A stretch of DNA of 56,316 nucleotides, taken from assembly GCA_944321765.1 (NCBI GenBank), contig CALUMQ010000015.1, positions 1-56,316 on the forward strand, in the 5' to 3' direction. This document shows, piece by piece, positions 54,295 through 56,316 of this stretch (the stretch's first letter is position 1; each line of letters opens with the position of its first letter). A program made the position numbers and the translations under genes. The DNA is from an uncultured Alistipes sp. (GTDB lineage: Bacteria; Bacteroidota; Bacteroidia; Bacteroidales; Rikenellaceae). The notes under the pieces were generated by a model. That model did not search any database, was not told where the DNA came from, and saw nothing but the letters and a program-made list of their open reading frames with translations.

Positions 54295-56316
54295 TTACTC
54301 GAGTTTGACCGAAAGGGCCAGACCGCGCAACTCGTGCAGCAGCACGTTCATGGCCTCGGGGATGCCGGGCTTCGGAAGGTTCTCGCCCTTGACGATGGCC
54401 TCGTAAGCCTTGGCACGGCCCGTCACGTCGTCGGACTTGATCGTCAGGATCTCCTGCAGGATATTGGCGGCGCCGAAGCCTTCGAGCGCCCAGACCTCCA
54501 TCTCTCCGAATCGCTGACCTCCGAACTGGGCCTTACCGCCGAGCGGCTGCTGCGTGATGAGCGAGTACGGACCGATCGAACGGGCATGCATCTTGTCGTC
54601 GATCATGTGGCCGAGTTTGAGCATGTAGGTGACACCCACCGTCGCCGGCTGGTCGAAACGCTCGCCCGTGCCGCCGTCGTAGAGGTACGTGCGGCCGCTG
54701 TGCGGAAGTCCCGCCTTGGCCGTGTAGTCGTTGATCTGCTCCAGCGAGGCGCCGTCGAAGATCGGTGTGGCGAACTTCACGCCCAGCTCGCGGCCCGCCC
54801 ATCCGAGCACGGCCTCGTAGATCTGGCCGAGGTTCATTCGCGAAGGCACGCCCAGCGGGTTCAGACAGATGTCGACGATCGTTCCGTCCTCGAGGAACGG
54901 CATGTCCTCGTCGCGCACGATCTTCGCCACGATACCCTTGTTTCCGTGACGTCCGGCCATCTTGTCGCCAACCTTCAGTTTACGCTTCTTGGCGATGTAG
55001 ACCTTGGCCATCTGGATGACGCCCGTCTGCGGCAGTTCGTCTCCGTTGGTGATGTTGTATTTCTCACGCTTGATCGCCGCATCGGCCTTCTTCCACTCGA
55101 TGGTGTAGTTGTTGACCGTGGCCTCGATCAGCGCATCGACATGCGCGTCGCCCGTCCAGTTGCAGGTGCCCAGATTCAGGTAGCCCATCGCCACGCCCGT
55201 CTTCTCATCGGTCGTCTTGCGGGCGATCTCCTCGAGCATCTTCTGCGAGAACTTCGTCCCGGCCGGATAGAGCTCCACGCCGAAGTAGTCGGCAACGCCC
55301 GTCGTGGTCTTGCCCTGGAGCAGCGTCCACAGTTTGGAGACCAGACGCTTGGTCAGCTCCGAAATCTCCTCGGCAAACTTCTCGTCGAGCTTCTCGAGCT
55401 GCACCTTCTCGGCCGTCTTGCCCTTCTTGCCCTCCTTGTTGGCGCGGCTGTAGAGCTTCGTGTCGATCACCACGCCGTGCAGCGACGGCTGTGCCTTGAG
55501 CGAAGCGTCCTTCACGTCGCCGGCCTTGTCGCCGAAGATCGCGCGCAGGAGCTTCTCCTCGGGCGACGGATCGCTCTCGCCCTTCGGGGTGATCTTGCCG
55601 ATGAGGATGTCTCCCGGGTGGATGTTGGCACCCACACGGACAATACCGTTGGCATCCAGATCCTTCGTGGCGTCCTCCGAGACGTTCGGAATGTCCGACG
55701 TCAACTCCTCGACACCGCGCTTCGTATCGCGCACCTCCATAATGTACTCGTCGACGTGCACCGACGTGAAGATATCCTCACGCTGGATACGCTCCGAGAT
55801 CACGATGGCATCCTCGAAGTTGTAACCCTTCCAGGGCATGTAGGCCACCTTCAGGTTGCGGCCCAGAGCCAGCTCGCCGTTCTGCGTCGAGTAACCCTCG
55901 GTGAGGATCTGACCCTTGGTCACGTGGTCGCCCGTCAGCACCGTCGGACGCAGCGTCACCGAAGTGTTCTGGTTCGTGCGGCGGTAGCGCGGCAACTCGT
56001 AGGTGGTCACCTCCGGGGCGAACGACACGAGAATCTCGTCCTCCGTGCGTTCGTATTTGATCTGAATCTTCGTGGCATCGGCGAAGACCACCTCGCCGTC
56101 GCCCTCGGCCACAATCTGGATGCGGCTGTCGGAGATCATGTCCTTCTCGATACCCGTGCCGACGATCGGGGCTTCGGTGGTCACCAGGGGCACGGCCTGG
56201 CGCATCATGTTCGAGCCCATCAGCGCACGGTTGGCGTCGTCGTGCTCGAGGAACGGAATGAGGCTCGCGGCGATCGAGGCGATCTGGTTCGGAGCCACGT
56301 CCATGAGGTTCACCTC
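54295..56316 (-). CDS. rpoB: DNA-directed RNA polymerase subunit beta, C-terminal part (cut by window edge)
   Basis: The last 673 residues of the beta subunit; the start lies beyond the right edge. The visible part begins [34 protein letters not shown], the highly conserved segment after the rifampicin-binding region. It contains [30 protein letters not shown] with active-site lysines, and the C-terminal [20 protein letters not shown] and [18 protein letters not shown]. The rifampicin region itself is mostly outside the window. Confidence 0.98.
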   Translation of the reverse strand, partial: EVNLMDVAPNQIASIAASLIPFLEHDDANRALMGSNMMRQAVPLVTTEAPIVGTGIEKDMISDSRIQIVAEGDGEVVFADATKIQIKYERTEDEILVSFAPEVTTYELPRYRRTNQNTSVTLRPTVLTGDHVTKGQILTEGYSTQNGELALGRNLKVAYMPWKGYNFEDAIVISERIQREDIFTSVHVDEYIMEVRDTKRGVEELTSDIPNVSEDATKDLDANGIVRVGANIHPGDILIGKITPKGESDPSPEEKLLRAIFGDKAGDVKDASLKAQPSLHGVVIDTKLYSRANKEGKKGKTAEKVQLEKLDEKFAEEISELTKRLVSKLWTLLQGKTTTGVADYFGVELYPAGTKFSQKMLEEIARKTTDEKTGVAMGYLNLGTCNWTGDAHVDALIEATVNNYTIEWKKADAAIKREKYNITNGDELPQTGVIQMAKVYIAKKRKLKVGDKMAGRHGNKGIVAKIVRDEDMPFLEDGTIVDICLNPLGVPSRMNLGQIYEAVLGWAGRELGVKFATPIFDGASLEQINDYTAKAGLPHSGRTYLYDGGTGERFDQPATVGVTYMLKLGHMIDDKMHARSIGPYSLITQQPLGGKAQFGGQRFGEMEVWALEGFGAANILQEILTIKSDDVTGRAKAYEAIVKGENLPKPGIPEAMNVLLHELRGLALSVKLE

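Overview
The window is a GC-rich bacterial chromosome segment from a member of the Bacteroidota, most likely a gut Rikenellaceae such as Alistipes (inference). Support: a SusC/SusD pair with a FecR anti-sigma factor; promoter boxes of the TAnnTTTG type instead of TATAAT; Bacteroidota-typical families (DUF4301, DUF6377, DUF6549, DUF1735, DUF4369-thioredoxin, OmpP1-like porin); a V-type ATPase operon containing DUF2764; tRNA genes without encoded CCA; and an archaeal-type ProS. No prophage, insertion sequence or CRISPR array is visible.

Layout. 1-1,827 (minus): start of a V-type ATPase operon (E, DUF2764, A, running off the left edge). 2,020-3,465 (minus): DUF4301 protein. 3,654-8,483 (plus): murB-tilS-holA-(lysine-less class IV aminotransferase fold)-DUF6549. 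8,571-17,864 (plus): a SusCD nutrient-uptake locus with FecR anti-sigma factor, STN-containing SusC, SusD, an endonuclease/exonuclease/phosphatase-fold lipoprotein, a DUF1735/discoidin lipoprotein and, unusually placed last, the ECF sigma factor. 17,933-22,330 (plus): coaD, lpxD, two tandem thioredoxin-fold lipoproteins (the second has lost its CxxC) and ruvC. Then tRNA-Arg, a membrane TPR regulator, an unrecognised lipoprotein behind a perfect 13-bp inverted repeat, and about 740 bp without a gene that ends in a strong terminator. 26,474-27,561 (minus): cyclophilin and tRNA-Ser. 27,828-34,428 (plus): Trp/Tyr/Gly-rich lipoprotein, outer-membrane porin, proS, CDF metal transporter, ECF sigma factor and a 56-codon ORF. 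34,592-35,182 (minus): HdeD.

35,576-43,220 (plus) is the most interesting part: a membrane-anchored DUF6377 regulator followed by a cytosolic Gfo/Idh/MocA oxidoreductase, tatA, a Tat-signal Gfo/Idh/MocA oxidoreductase, a DUF1080 lipoprotein, a TIM-barrel isomerase/epimerase lipoprotein and tatC. The Tat translocase genes bracket the enzymes, one of which carries a twin-arginine signal. The set looks like a periplasmic oxidise-then-cleave (3-keto-glycoside) pathway encoded together with its own exporter.

43,436-48,076 (minus) holds two GH92 alpha-mannosidase-family lipoproteins. One has Gln where the catalytic acid Glu is expected, which suggests a mannose-1-phosphate type substrate. A small, apparently frameshifted gene lies at 48,214-48,446. 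sdaA (plus) and rpoC/rpoB (minus, rpoB cut by the right edge) close the window and share a bidirectional terminator.
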